Shown here in pieces: positions 9,310 to 18,267 of a DNA stretch of 64,000 bases. The stretch covers positions 1 to 64,000 of the forward strand of contig NZ_BARG01000007.1 of the NCBI RefSeq assembly GCF_000376565.1, given 5' to 3'. The number at the start of each line of letters is the position of its first letter. The stretch's first letter is position 1. The DNA is from Streptomyces hokutonensis (GTDB taxonomy: Bacteria; Actinomycetota; Actinomycetes; Streptomycetales; Streptomycetaceae). A program made the translations under genes and the position numbers. Under the pieces are notes generated by a model. That model was not told where the DNA came from. It worked only from the letters and a program-made list of their open reading frames with translations, and did no database searches.

Positions 9310-10074
9310 ATGGTGGAAGCCGTTCAGGGTGCCGGGGTAGTCGTCACGGGGGCTGGGGGTGGCATCGGGGCCGCGCTGGCGCGGCGGTTCGCTGCCGAAG
9401 GGGCCCGGGTCGTCGTCAATGACCTGGACGGTGACCGGGCGAAAGCCGTCGCCGACGAGATCGGTGGGATCGCCGTGCCGGGGGATGCCTCGGCCGTCGT
9501 CGGTGAGGCCCGGGACGCTCTCGGTGGGACCGTCGACATCTACTGCGCCAACGCCGGACTCGGCTCCGGTGGGTCCGAGGCCGCAGGTGAGCAGGTGTGG
9601 GCGCAGGCCTGGGACGTCAATGTGATGGCCCATGTGCGGGCCGCTGAGGCGTTGATTCCGGGGTGGCTGGAGCGGGGCAGTGGGCGGTTCGTGTCCACCG
9701 TGTCGGCCGCCGGGCTGCTCACCATGATCGGGGCCGCGCCCTACAGCGTCACCAAGCACGGTGCGTACGCCTTCGCCGAGTGGCTGTCGCTGACGTACCG
9801 GCACCGGGGGATCAAGGTGCACGCCATCTGTCCCCAGGGTGTTCGCACCGACATGCTGGCCGCCACCGGCAGCGCGGGCGACCTGGTGCTCCAGCCGACC
9901 GCGATCGAGCCCGACGCCGTCGCGGACGCTCTGATGGCGGGGATCGAGGAGGAGCGCTTCCTGATCCTGCCGCACCCCGAGGTCGCCGGGTTCTACCAGC
10001 ACAGGGCCGCCGAACCGGACCGCTGGCTGACCACCATGAACCACATCCAGCAGAAGTGGGAGGCCGGAGAGTGA
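9310..10074 (+). CDS. short-chain dehydrogenase/reductase (SDR)
   Basis: A 254-residue classical SDR. The ATG at 9310 is chosen because AAGGAGA precedes it; the reading frame is open further upstream through the operator, which is not plausible as coding. The nucleotide site is TGAGGGIG (13-20), followed by NAG (81-83), the catalytic serine region STVS (129-132) and YSVTK (Y145, K149). An NAD(P)-dependent alcohol or ketone conversion, probably on an acyl or lipid intermediate, is inferred from the neighbouring acyl-CoA synthetase. Its stop overlaps the next start (GTGA), so the two are translationally coupled. Confidence 0.85.
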   Translation: MVEAVQGAGVVVTGAGGGIGAALARRFAAEGARVVVNDLDGDRAKAVADEIGGIAVPGDASAVVGEARDALGGTVDIYCANAGLGSGGSEAAGEQVWAQAWDVNVMAHVRAAEALIPGWLERGSGRFVSTVSAAGLLTMIGAAPYSVTKHGAYAFAEWLSLTYRHRGIKVHAICPQGVRTDMLAATGSAGDLVLQPTAIEPDAVADALMAGIEEERFLILPHPEVAGFYQHRAAEPDRWLTTMNHIQQKWEAGE

Positions 10075-11738
10075 CCGACTCCCGCTATGCCGCCCGGCCC
10101 TGGCTCGGCCTGCTCAACGAGGCCCAGCGCGGGCCCGTCAGCCCGGACGACTCGCTGGTCCACGCCCTGCGGCGGGTCGTCGCCGAGACGCCCGACCGCA
10201 CCTTCCTCACCTACTTCGACGGCCGGCTCAGCTATCGCGAGGTCGACGAGCTGAGCGACTCCGTCGCCGGGTACCTGGCCGCGCGGGGTCTTGAGCACGG
10301 TGACCGGGTCGCCGTCCTGCTCCAGAACTCGCCGCACTTCGTCATCGCGCTGCTCGGCGCCTGGAAGGCGGGCGCGATCGTCGTGCCCGTCAACCCCATG
10401 TACAAGTCGGGCGAGGTGACCCACGTCCTGCGGGACGGCGAGGTGGCCGCGCTGATCTGCTCGGACCGCGCGTGGGAGTCGTATCTGCGCGAGACGGCGG
10501 CCGAGTCGCCGGTGCGGATCGTGCTCACGGCATGTGAGTTGGATTTCCAGACTCGCGGCGACGCGCGCGTGCTCACCTTCGAGCGGCTTCCGCAGGCCTC
10601 CGATGCCGAGGACCTTGTGGCCGTCGCCCGCCAGGGCCGTCAGGCCCCCGGTGTTCCCGCTCCGGTGCCCGCCGACATCGCGCTGATCAGCTACACCTCG
10701 GGGACGAGCGGTGCCCCGAAGGGCGCCACCAACACCCACGGCAACATCCTCTACAACGCCGAACGGCAGCGCACCGGGCTCGGGCTGCCGGACCCGCCCG
10801 TGTACTTCGCGATGGCGCCGCTGTTCCACATCACCGGGATGGTGTGCCAGCTGGGTGCCTCGCTCGTCAGCGGGGGCTCGCTGGTGCTGGTGTACCGCTT
10901 CGAGGGCGGGGTGGTGCTCGACGCGTTCGCCGAGCACAGGCCGCACTACACGGTCGGCCCGTCCACCGCCTTCATGGCGCTCGCCGCGCATCCTGACGTC
11001 ACCCCGGACCACTTCGCGTCCTTCCGGAACATCTCCTCCGGCGGCGCGCCGGTACCGCCCGCCCTGGTCGAGAAGTTCCGGTCCGGCTTCGGGCCGTACA
11101 TCCGCAACGGCTACGGCCTCACCGAGTGCACCGCGCCCTGCGCCTCCGTACCGCCGCAGCTGGAGGCGCCCGTCGACCCGGCGTCCGGGACGCTGGCCGT
11201 GGGTGTGCCGGGGCCCGACACCGTCGTACGGATCGTCGACGACCAGGGCGACGAGGTCCCCTTCGGGGAGCAGGGCGAGATCGTCGTACGCGGGCCGCAG
11301 GTCGTGCCCGGGTACTGGCGGCGCCCCGAGGCCACGGCCGAGACCTTCCCGGACGGTGAACTGCGCACCGGGGACATCGGATTCATGGACCCGGAGGGCT
11401 GGCTGTACGTCGTCGACCGCAAGAAGGACATGATCAACGCGTCCGGCTTCAAGGTGTGGCCGCGCGAGGTCGAGGACGTCCTGTACACCCACCCGGCGGT
11501 GCGCGAGGCGGCCGTCGTCGGGGTGCCCGACGGGTACCGGGGCGAGACCGTGAAGGCGTACATCAGTCTCCGTCCGGGCGCCGAAACCGACCCCGATGAA
11601 TTCGCCGTGTACTGCAAGGAGAGACTGGCCGCCTACAAATACCCGCGCCAGGTGGAGATCCTGCCCGAGCTGCCGAAGACGGCAAGTGGGAAGATCCTCC
11701 GGCGGGAACTGCGTTCCCGGTCGCACGACAGCGAGTGA
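10071..11738 (+). CDS. AMP-forming acyl-CoA synthetase / ligase
   Basis: A 555-residue adenylate-forming enzyme starting at GTG 10071, overlapping the SDR stop. The P-loop YTSGTSGAPKGA is at 208-219, YGLTE follows, then GELRTGDIG and the C-terminal PKTASGKILRREL that carries the catalytic lysine. Length and order match class I long- or medium-chain fatty acyl-CoA ligases, which turn a carboxylate, ATP and CoA into an acyl-CoA. The exact acid is unknown. With the SDR before it and a TetR regulator after it, it forms a fatty-acid or related acid degradation operon. Confidence 0.88.
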   Translation: MTDSRYAARPWLGLLNEAQRGPVSPDDSLVHALRRVVAETPDRTFLTYFDGRLSYREVDELSDSVAGYLAARGLEHGDRVAVLLQNSPHFVIALLGAWKAGAIVVPVNPMYKSGEVTHVLRDGEVAALICSDRAWESYLRETAAESPVRIVLTACELDFQTRGDARVLTFERLPQASDAEDLVAVARQGRQAPGVPAPVPADIALISYTSGTSGAPKGATNTHGNILYNAERQRTGLGLPDPPVYFAMAPLFHITGMVCQLGASLVSGGSLVLVYRFEGGVVLDAFAEHRPHYTVGPSTAFMALAAHPDVTPDHFASFRNISSGGAPVPPALVEKFRSGFGPYIRNGYGLTECTAPCASVPPQLEAPVDPASGTLAVGVPGPDTVVRIVDDQGDEVPFGEQGEIVVRGPQVVPGYWRRPEATAETFPDGELRTGDIGFMDPEGWLYVVDRKKDMINASGFKVWPREVEDVLYTHPAVREAAVVGVPDGYRGETVKAYISLRPGAETDPDEFAVYCKERLAAYKYPRQVEILPELPKTASGKILRRELRSRSHDSE

Positions 11739-11755
11739 ACACCTAGGAAAGGCAG

Positions 11756-12358
11756 GTGGCGGCAGTGCCCAGGACGACCGACGGAGACGGGGCTCCTGTC
11801 CCGCAGCGGCTGCTGGCCGCCGCCACCCGGCTCTTCGCCGAGCAGGGCTACGACCGCACCTCGGTGCAGGAGATCGTCGAGGCCGCAGGGGTCACCAAGG
11901 GGGCGCTCTACCACTACTTCGGCTCCAAGGACGACCTTCTGCACGAGGTGTACGCGCGCGTGCTGCGCCTCCAGCAGGAGCGCCTGGAGGTGTTCGCGGG
12001 CGCCGACGAGCCGGTGGAGAAGCGGCTGCGGGACGCCGCCGCGGATGTCGTGGTGACCACGATCGACAATCTCGACGACGCGGCGATCTTCTTCCGGTCC
12101 ATGCACCATCTGAGCCCGGAGAAGAACAAGCAGGTGCGCGCCGAGCGCCGCCGCTACCACGAGCGCTTCCGCGCGCTCGTCGAGGAGGGCCAGCGCGAGG
12201 GCGTCTTCTCCACCGCGACCCCGGCGGACCTGGTCGTGGACTACCACTTCGGCTCGGTCCACCACCTGTCGACGTGGTACCGGCCGGGCGGCCCGCTCAG
12301 CCCCCAGGAGGTCGCCGACCACCTCGCGGACCTGCTGCTGCGGGCGCTGCGGCCGTAG
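11756..12358 (+). CDS. TetR/AcrR-family transcriptional regulator
   Basis: A 200-residue repressor type. Residues about 17-63 form the TetR DNA-binding domain, with TRLFAEQGYDRTSVQEIVEAAGVTKGALYHYFGSKDDLL matching the family pattern closely (written here as separate motifs: TSVQEIVEAAGV, then GALYHYFGSKDDLL). The C-terminal half is all-helical and would bind a ligand, likely an acyl-CoA given the context. The GTG at 11756 lies close behind AGGAAAGG; a GTG at 11765 is spaced better, so the start may be three codons later. It is the third gene of the SDR/ligase operon and probably represses both that operon and the APH/acyl-CoA dehydrogenase operon through the shared operator. Confidence 0.85.
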   Translation: MAAVPRTTDGDGAPVPQRLLAAATRLFAEQGYDRTSVQEIVEAAGVTKGALYHYFGSKDDLLHEVYARVLRLQQERLEVFAGADEPVEKRLRDAAADVVVTTIDNLDDAAIFFRSMHHLSPEKNKQVRAERRRYHERFRALVEEGQREGVFSTATPADLVVDYHFGSVHHLSTWYRPGGPLSPQEVADHLADLLLRALRP

Positions 12359-12360
12359 GT

Positions 12361-13047
12361 CTACGGCTCGGGAGTCGGGCCCAGCCCCGCCTCCCGGGCC
12401 CATGCCGCCGCCTCCGCGCGGTCCGCCACGCCGAGTTTGGCCAGGACCGCCGACATGTGGTTGCTGACCGTCTTGGGAGACAGGCCCAGCCGGGTGGCCA
12501 CCGTCGAGTTGGGCTGGCCGTCGGCGATCAGGGCGAGTACGTCCCTCTCGCGCGGGGTGAGTGTCGGACACGGGTCGGGCCGGTCCGGCGGTCGGCTGAG
12601 CTGGCCGAGCACGCGCCGGGCGACACCGGGGCCGAAGATGGCCTCGCCGGCGGCCACCGCGCGGATCGCGCGGACGATCTCGTCCTGGCCCGCGCCCTTG
12701 AGGACATAGCCCAGGGCGCCCGCCCGCATCGCGGCGAACACCGAGTCGTCCTCCTCGACCATGGTGAGCATCAGCACGGCCACCCGGGGCGCCACCCGGC
12801 CGATCTCCCGGGTGGCCTCGATGCCGTTGAGGTCGGGCATCCGGATGTCCATCACCACGACGTGCGGACGCAGGGTCACCGCGGCCCGCACCGCCTCCCG
12901 CCCGCTCGCGGCGACCCCGACGACCCGCACCCGCGGGCTCCCGTCCCGCACGGACTCCAGCAGCGCGGCCAGCCCGGTGCGGACCACGGGATGGTCGTCG
13001 GCGAGTACGACCCGCAGCGCGTCCTCGCTGTCCTCCCGCCCCGTCAC
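12361..13047 (-). CDS. NarL/LuxR-type response regulator
   Basis: A 228-residue two-domain response regulator. The receiver has the acidic pair ADDH (16-19), the phosphorylation site D67 (VVVMDIRMPD) and the conserved LKGA lysine. The C-terminal LuxR-type helix-turn-helix contains TPRERDVLALIADGQPN, then KTVSNHMSAVLAKLGV. The GTG at 13047 overlaps the stop of the histidine-kinase gene (GTGA), so it is made with its kinase. The target genes are not evident. It is convergent with the TetR gene, with 2 bp between the stops. Confidence 0.9.
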   Translation of the reverse strand: MTGREDSEDALRVVLADDHPVVRTGLAALLESVRDGSPRVRVVGVAASGREAVRAAVTLRPHVVVMDIRMPDLNGIEATREIGRVAPRVAVLMLTMVEEDDSVFAAMRAGALGYVLKGAGQDEIVRAIRAVAAGEAIFGPGVARRVLGQLSRPPDRPDPCPTLTPRERDVLALIADGQPNSTVATRLGLSPKTVSNHMSAVLAKLGVADRAEAAAWAREAGLGPTPEP

Positions 13048-15038
13048 AACGCCCCTCCCAGCGGCAGCGTCGCCACCACCCGCCCCCGGCCCGCCACACA
13101 CCGGCCGCCCAGCTCCGCCGCGCGCTCCTGCATCGACGTGATGCCCACGCCCGGCGTCCACGCGGTCTCCTCGCCCGACGGCACACCGTCGTCGCACACC
13201 TCCAGCCGCAGCCCGTCCCCGATCTCGATGCGCAGGTCGACGCGGGAGGCACGGGCGTGCCGTGCCGCGTTGGTCAGCGCCTCGATCGCGATGCGGTACG
13301 CGGCCACCTCCACGGCGGCGGGCAGCGCCGGCAGCCGCTCGGGTGCCTGGACCCGCACCTGGAGCGGGATGCCGTCCGCGCGCCAGGACAGCCGTACCGC
13401 ACGCTCCCGCAGCGCGCCCAGCAGCCCCAACTGGTCCAGATCCGGGGGTCGTAGCCCGTCCACCAGCCGGCGCACCTCCGCGACCGCGCCCCCGACCTCG
13501 GACCGCAGCTCGGCCAGCAGTACCGCCGCCCGCTCCGGATCGAAGGCCAGCAGATTGCGCACGGCGTCCGCCTGGAAAGCCGCTCCGGCGAGAGTCGGTC
13601 CGAGCCCGTCGTGCAGATCCCGGCGGATCCGGCGCCGCTCCTCCTCGCGCGCGGCCACGATCCGCTCCCGGGAGTGCTGCAACTGCCTTGTGAGGTCGGT
13701 GGCGTGGAGCGCGGCGGCCAGCGGTACCGCGAGCAGTTCGAGTACGGCCAGGTCGGCCGGGGTGGGCTGCTGTTCGCCGGGGCGCAGTCCGATCACCAGG
13801 GCGCCGACGGTCCGGCCGTCGTAGTCGAGCGGTATGGCGTGGATCCTTTCGCCCGGTTCGCCCCAACTGCCGTCCGTCACCCCGGACTTCGACTCCACGC
13901 ACACGTACGGCAGCCGCAGCGCCTCGCCGACCGCCTCCGGGACCCCGTCGACCCCGGTGCCGGCCAGCCGTTCGCCGATGCGGGAGACCGCGCGCACCGG
14001 GTCGTGCCGGTCGCCGTAGAGGGCGTGGTCGACCGTGCGTTGGAGGAGGCGGCGGGCGGGGGCGAAGGCGAGGGCCAGGGTGACGGTGATCAGCGCCGGG
14101 CCGAGGAGGGCGGGGTCGGGGTTGAGGAGGGCCTGCACGGAGGTGACGAGACCGACGTAGGTGACGATCACGCCGACCGTGAGCGTGCCGTAGAGGAGGC
14201 TGCGGGAGACGACCAGGCGGATGTCGAGGAGTTCCTCGCGGACCACGGCGATCATGATGGCGGTCGGCAGGAACAGGGTGCAGCACGAGGTGTACACGGC
14301 CGGGAAGCCGAGGATCTGCAGGGCCACGCTCAGGGCGAGGGGCAGTATGCCCGCGATGAGCCACAGGAGCCGGCGGCGGTCCTGTTCGCCGCCGCGCCGG
14401 TAGCGGACGGCCATGACGGCGAACACGGCGGCCAGTACCAGGCAGGCCTTGGCGGTCTCGACGTCCCGCAGGAGGGGCATCCAGCCGGGCGGCACCGGGA
14501 GGTAGGAGGGCTGGGCGGGCGTGCCGCGGAACAGGCCCCAGTCGTCCCGGGCCCAGATCGCGAAGTCCAGTGGGGAGGACAGGAGTTGGGCGGCCAGGGC
14601 CCAGCGCCAGCGGCGGTCGGGCAGCCGGCCGTCGGGGAACAGGAAGAACACGAGCACGAACGCCGTGGAGCTGCCGAGGATCCAGGTGTGGCGGCCGACG
14701 GTCGTGACCGCGTGCAGCAGCTCCGGCGACCAGCCGAGCCGCAGCCCCTGGACGGCCAGTCCGATCGACATGCCGGTGAACGCGTGGCCCAGCCCGTACG
14801 CGATCAGCAGCCATCCGATGGGGTTGCGGGGGCGGTGCAGGGCGATCACCGTGCCGCAGACCGGGTAGGCGAGGCCCACCGCCAGGTCGACGACCATGTC
14901 GTAGTGGACGAGGTCCGCGACCGGGACATCGGCCACCGCCAACGCGACCGACCCGACGGCCACTTGGAGCGCCGCCAGCCCCAACAGCGCGTACGCGGCG
15001 GCCGAGTGGGGCCGGGTGCGCCCGTCGCGGTCTTCCAT
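13044..15038 (-). CDS. membrane sensor histidine kinase (NarL-partner, HisKA_3 type)
   Basis: A 664-residue protein. The ATG at 15038 (MEDRDGR) is preferred over one 12 codons upstream. The N-terminal half has about eight hydrophobic segments, forming a membrane sensor. After it comes a GAF-like region, then the dimerisation motif RRDLHDGLGPTLAG with phospho-acceptor His476, and an HATPase_c domain (EALTNAARHA, then GVGITSMQERA). It should pass phosphate to the response regulator encoded immediately downstream. The signal is unknown. GC-rich TMs and this layout are common among Streptomyces kinases of the NarX/DesK type. Confidence 0.88.
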   Translation of the reverse strand: MEDRDGRTRPHSAAAYALLGLAALQVAVGSVALAVADVPVADLVHYDMVVDLAVGLAYPVCGTVIALHRPRNPIGWLLIAYGLGHAFTGMSIGLAVQGLRLGWSPELLHAVTTVGRHTWILGSSTAFVLVFFLFPDGRLPDRRWRWALAAQLLSSPLDFAIWARDDWGLFRGTPAQPSYLPVPPGWMPLLRDVETAKACLVLAAVFAVMAVRYRRGGEQDRRRLLWLIAGILPLALSVALQILGFPAVYTSCCTLFLPTAIMIAVVREELLDIRLVVSRSLLYGTLTVGVIVTYVGLVTSVQALLNPDPALLGPALITVTLALAFAPARRLLQRTVDHALYGDRHDPVRAVSRIGERLAGTGVDGVPEAVGEALRLPYVCVESKSGVTDGSWGEPGERIHAIPLDYDGRTVGALVIGLRPGEQQPTPADLAVLELLAVPLAAALHATDLTRQLQHSRERIVAAREEERRRIRRDLHDGLGPTLAGAAFQADAVRNLLAFDPERAAVLLAELRSEVGGAVAEVRRLVDGLRPPDLDQLGLLGALRERAVRLSWRADGIPLQVRVQAPERLPALPAAVEVAAYRIAIEALTNAARHARASRVDLRIEIGDGLRLEVCDDGVPSGEETAWTPGVGITSMQERAAELGGRCVAGRGRVVATLPLGGAL

Positions 15039-15223
15039 GCGTCCCATCGTGGGGGCCCGGCACCCGGGTGTCATGGGAACGCTTCCCGGACCACCCGGGA
15101 GAGGTCCCCGGCCTTGCCCGGGGGCTTCCCCTCAACTCCCGGCCCCCGTCGCCGTGATGCTCGTAGCAGCGGAACGGCGGGCGCACCGCCGGGTCGACCG
15201 ACCGGAACAACGGGGGAAACATC

Positions 15224-15787
15224 ATGCTGTCAACGAAGCGGCGCCTGACCGGCGTCGTCCTGGGCTCCGTGCTCGCTCTCGGCGGTACGGCGGCGGTGCC
15301 GGCCGCCGCGCAGACACCGGCGCGGGCCGGGTGCGGTAGCGCGGTGAACGAGCCGCACATCTACCAGCGTTGGAGCGCGCTCGGCGGAGCGAGCGGCTGG
15401 CTCGGCTGCCCGACCACCGGCACGAGGGACGTGTACCTGAACGGCGCCTACGCCGGGAAGCGCCAGTACTTCACCTACGGCACCGCCACCTGGTCGCCGC
15501 GCCAGGGCTCGAACATGGTCGTCGCCGCGTGGGAGGACCGCGGCTACGCCTACTTCAACTGGGGTACGACGGCCCCGTACCGCTACGACTCGTTCCTGGT
15601 CCGCTGGACCAGCGCCTCCGACCCCGGGGGCACCCAGCGGGAGTTCGGCGGCGGAACCGCCGGCCGGATCCGGGTGCGGGAGCAGAACACCGGCGCCTAT
15701 GTCTTCGTCGTCGAGGGCTGCGACATCGGCACCTTCGGGCACACCTGCCGGCAGGGCTGGACGCTGAAGGCGAGCACGCCCAACTGA
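15224..15787 (+). CDS. secreted small protein with LGFP-like segment
   Basis: A 187-residue protein with a clear Sec signal peptide (positive start, hydrophobic core at about 9-28, cleavage near AAAQTPARA). The mature part has the segment YQRWSALGGASGWLGCPTTG, which resembles an LGFP repeat, a motif found in actinobacterial cell-envelope proteins. The rest is rich in Tyr, Trp, Gly and Thr with four cysteines that could form disulfides once exported. No catalytic motif is visible. A role at the cell surface or mycelial wall is an inference. It is transcribed away from the histidine-kinase gene. Confidence 0.6.
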   Translation: MLSTKRRLTGVVLGSVLALGGTAAVPAAAQTPARAGCGSAVNEPHIYQRWSALGGASGWLGCPTTGTRDVYLNGAYAGKRQYFTYGTATWSPRQGSNMVVAAWEDRGYAYFNWGTTAPYRYDSFLVRWTSASDPGGTQREFGGGTAGRIRVREQNTGAYVFVVEGCDIGTFGHTCRQGWTLKASTPN

Positions 15788-15806
15788 CCATCACCTCGGG
15801 GGAAAA

Positions 15807-15840
15807 GGGCTGGAGGGGGTACCGGTACCCCCTCCAGCCC
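15807..15840. terminator. bidirectional terminator palindrome
   Basis: A perfect 34-bp palindrome, two 17-bp arms of GGGCTGGAGGGGGTACC and its complement, lies between the convergent LGFP-like and acyl-CoA dehydrogenase genes. CTTTT follows about 8 bp later on the plus strand. It should stop transcription from both sides. Confidence 0.85.
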
Positions 15841-15850
15841 CTTCGTGCTT

Positions 15851-17065
15851 TTACAGGTACTTCTTCAACTCCCGGCGGGCGAGAGACCGTTGGTGCACCT
15901 CGTCCGGGCCGTCCGCCAGCATCAGGGTGCGGGCGCTCGCGTACAGCTCCGCCAGCGGGAAGTCCTGGCTGACACCGCCCGCGCCGTGCAGCTGGATCGC
16001 CTTGTCGAGGATGCCGACCACCGTGCGGGGCGTGGCGATCTTGATGGCCTGGATCTCCGCGTGGGCACCCTTGTTGCCTACGGTGTCCATCATCCAGGCC
16101 GTCTTCAGGACCAGCAGCCGCAGTTGCTCCACGGCTACCCGGGCGTCCGCGATCCAGTTATGGACGACGCCCTGCTGGGCCAGCGCCTTGCCGAACGCGA
16201 CGCGGGAGACGGCCCGTTGGCACATCAGCTCGATCGCCCGCTCGGCCATGCCGATCAGCCGCATGCAGTGGTGGATACGGCCCGGGCCGAGCCGCGCCTG
16301 GGCGATGGCGAAGCCGCCGCCCTCCTCGCCGATCAGGTTCGTCGCCGGCACGCGCGCGTGGTCGAAGATCACCTCGGCGTGGCCGCCGTGGGAGTGGTCC
16401 TCGTAGCCGAAGACCTGCATCGCGCGCTTGACCGTGACACCGGGGGTGTCGCGGGGGACGAGGATCATGGACTGCTGGCGGCGGATGTCGGCGCCGGTCG
16501 GGTCCGTCTTGCCCATCACGATGAAGATCTTGCAGTCCGGGTTCATCGCCCCGGAGATGTACCACTTGCGGCCGGTGATGACGTAGTCGTCGCCGTCCCG
16601 CTCGATGAGCGTGGTGATGTTGGTGGCGTCCGAGGAGGCCACCTCTGGTTCTGTCATCGCGAACGCCGAGCGGATCTCGCCTGCCAGCAGCGGCTCCAGC
16701 CACTGCTTCTTCTGCTGCTCGTCGCCGAACTGGTGGAGCACCTCCATGTTGCCGGTGTCCGGTGCCGCGCAGTTCAGTGCGGTGGGGGCCAAGTGCGGGG
16801 AGCGGCCGGTGATTTCGGCCAGCGGGGCGTACTGGAGGTTGGTCAGGCCGGCGCCGTACTCGGCGTCGGGGAGGAAGAGGTTCCAGAGGCCCTGCCTGCG
16901 GGCCTCTTCCTTCAACTCGCCTACTACGGCAGGGGTGTCCCAGCGGGAGGCGAGCTGGGCGCGCTGGTCTTCCGCCACGGCTTCGGCCGGATAGACGTAC
17001 TCGTCCATGAAGGCCAGGAGCTTGGCGCGCAGTTCCTCGGTGCGTGCGTCGAACGCGAAGTCCAT
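15851..17065 (-). CDS. acyl-CoA dehydrogenase
   Basis: A 404-residue flavoprotein of the acyl-CoA dehydrogenase family, oxidising an acyl-CoA to the trans-2-enoyl-CoA. The signature FAMTEPEVASSDATN covers the FAD-binding segment, and RKWYISGAM and LHGAGGVSQDFPLAELYASAR match conserved parts of the C-terminal domain. Together with the APH-type kinase gene 6 bp upstream it mirrors human ACAD10/ACAD11, where both domains are fused; those act on 4-hydroxy acids by phosphorylating the hydroxyl group first. A similar two-step use of hydroxylated acyl-CoAs is a good inference here. Confidence 0.9.
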   Translation of the reverse strand: MDFAFDARTEELRAKLLAFMDEYVYPAEAVAEDQRAQLASRWDTPAVVGELKEEARRQGLWNLFLPDAEYGAGLTNLQYAPLAEITGRSPHLAPTALNCAAPDTGNMEVLHQFGDEQQKKQWLEPLLAGEIRSAFAMTEPEVASSDATNITTLIERDGDDYVITGRKWYISGAMNPDCKIFIVMGKTDPTGADIRRQQSMILVPRDTPGVTVKRAMQVFGYEDHSHGGHAEVIFDHARVPATNLIGEEGGGFAIAQARLGPGRIHHCMRLIGMAERAIELMCQRAVSRVAFGKALAQQGVVHNWIADARVAVEQLRLLVLKTAWMMDTVGNKGAHAEIQAIKIATPRTVVGILDKAIQLHGAGGVSQDFPLAELYASARTLMLADGPDEVHQRSLARRELKKYL

Positions 17066-17071
17066 GGTGGA

Positions 17072-18094
17072 TCAGCCTTCCTGAAGGGTGGTCAGGCCGT
17101 GCTCGATGAAGACGGGGACCAGCTCGCCGATGCGGTCGAAGCCTCGGCCGACCGTCTGGCCCAGGGTGTAGCGGTAGTGGATGCCCTCCAGGATCACGGC
17201 GAGCTTGAACCACGCGAACGCCGTGTACCAGGCGACCGACGACACGTCGCGCCCCGAGCGCGCGGCGTACCGCTCGACCAGCTCGGCCGGTGCGGGGTGG
17301 CCCGGGGCCGAAGCGGTGGTGGAAATGGGGGAGTTGGGCAGCTCCAGCGGGATGCTGTACATCACCAGCAGGCCCAGGTCCGTGAGCGGGTCGCCGAGTG
17401 TCGACATCTCCCAGTCGAGGATCGCCTTGATCTTGTCGTCCTTGCCGATGAGGACGTTGTCCAGGCGGTAGTCGCCGTGTACGACCGTGGGGGTGGGGGA
17501 GGTGGGGAGCCGGCGGCCCAGCGCTGCGTGCAACTCCTCCACTCCGGCCAGTTCGCGGTTGCGGGAGGCCGCCAACTGCTTGCCCCAGCGGCGGAGTTGG
17601 CGGTCCAGGAAGCCCTCGGGGCGGCCGAAGTCCGCGAGGCCGACCTCGGCGGGGTCCACCGCGTGCAACTCGACCAGGGTGTCGACCAGTTCGAGCACCG
17701 CGCCCCGGGTGCGCTCCGGGCCGAGCGGGAGCAGTTCGTCGGCGGTGCGGTACGGGGTGCCCTCCACGAACTCCATGACGTAGAAGGGCGCCCCGAGTAC
17801 TTCGTCGTCCTCGCACAGCAACACTGGGTTCGGCACCGGTACGTTCGTCGGGTGCAGGGCGCTGATCACCCGGTGTTCGCGCTTCATGTCGTGCGCGGTG
17901 GCCAGGACATGGCCGAGCGGGGGGCGTCGTACGACCCACTTGGTGGCGTTGTCCGTGACCGCGTAGGTGAGGTTCGACCGTCCGCCCTCGATCAGCCGGC
18001 CGGACAGGGGGCCGGTGACCAGACCGGGCCGCTCGCGGTCGAGCAGACCGCGCAGCCGGTCGAGATCGAGTCCGGGCGGGTGGTCGGGGCTCAT
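17072..18094 (-). CDS. APH-family phosphotransferase (ACAD10/11 kinase-like)
   Basis: A 340-residue protein with an aminoglycoside-phosphotransferase fold. The catalytic loop is VVHGDYRLDNVLI and the metal-binding segment ILDWEMSTLGDPLTDLG. GGRSNLTY near the N-terminus fits the nucleotide loop of the ACAD10/11-type kinases. It heads an operon with the acyl-CoA dehydrogenase (6 bp gap) and is preceded by a TetR-type operator. The likely role is phosphorylation of a hydroxyacyl-CoA so that phosphate can be eliminated to an enoyl-CoA; antibiotic resistance is much less likely given the partner. Confidence 0.82.
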   Translation of the reverse strand: MSPDHPPGLDLDRLRGLLDRERPGLVTGPLSGRLIEGGRSNLTYAVTDNATKWVVRRPPLGHVLATAHDMKREHRVISALHPTNVPVPNPVLLCEDDEVLGAPFYVMEFVEGTPYRTADELLPLGPERTRGAVLELVDTLVELHAVDPAEVGLADFGRPEGFLDRQLRRWGKQLAASRNRELAGVEELHAALGRRLPTSPTPTVVHGDYRLDNVLIGKDDKIKAILDWEMSTLGDPLTDLGLLVMYSIPLELPNSPISTTASAPGHPAPAELVERYAARSGRDVSSVAWYTAFAWFKLAVILEGIHYRYTLGQTVGRGFDRIGELVPVFIEHGLTTLQEG

Positions 18095-18133
18095 ACATCA
18101 CTCCTGTGGACGGGCGAACAGGTCTGGCACCAT

Positions 18134-18153
18134 CATGCCGACCGGTCGGTATG
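18134..18153. promoter_or_regulatory. TetR-type operator upstream of APH/acyl-CoA dehydrogenase operon
   Basis: CATGCCGACCGGTCGGTATG is a 20-bp palindrome with one mismatch, 39 bp before the APH start. Read on the minus strand it begins CATACCGACCGGT, the same 13 bp as the operator at 9256-9276, so the two operons look co-regulated. Confidence 0.7.
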
Positions 18154-18205
18154 TCGTCCAGTGGGGGAGCGAAACGTGACCGGGGCCACGAGGGGCCACG
18201 ATAGG

Positions 18206-18243
18206 CCGACAGCTCCCCGCGCGGGGTGGCGGGGAGCTGTCGG
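18206..18243 (-). terminator. terminator hairpin downstream of His-rich gene
   Basis: Two perfect 14-bp arms (CCGACAGCTCCCCG and its complement) separated by 10 bases, 25 bp after the stop codon of the His-rich gene. It separates that gene from the APH operon on the same strand. Confidence 0.8.
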
Positions 18244-18267
18244 GTGGCGCGTTCAGGCCGTTCAGGC

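Noticed and set aside
17072..18094. Aminoglycoside resistance gene
   Set aside because: The APH fold is paired with an acyl-CoA dehydrogenase and a lipid-type TetR operator, and the sequence resembles ACAD10/11 kinases.
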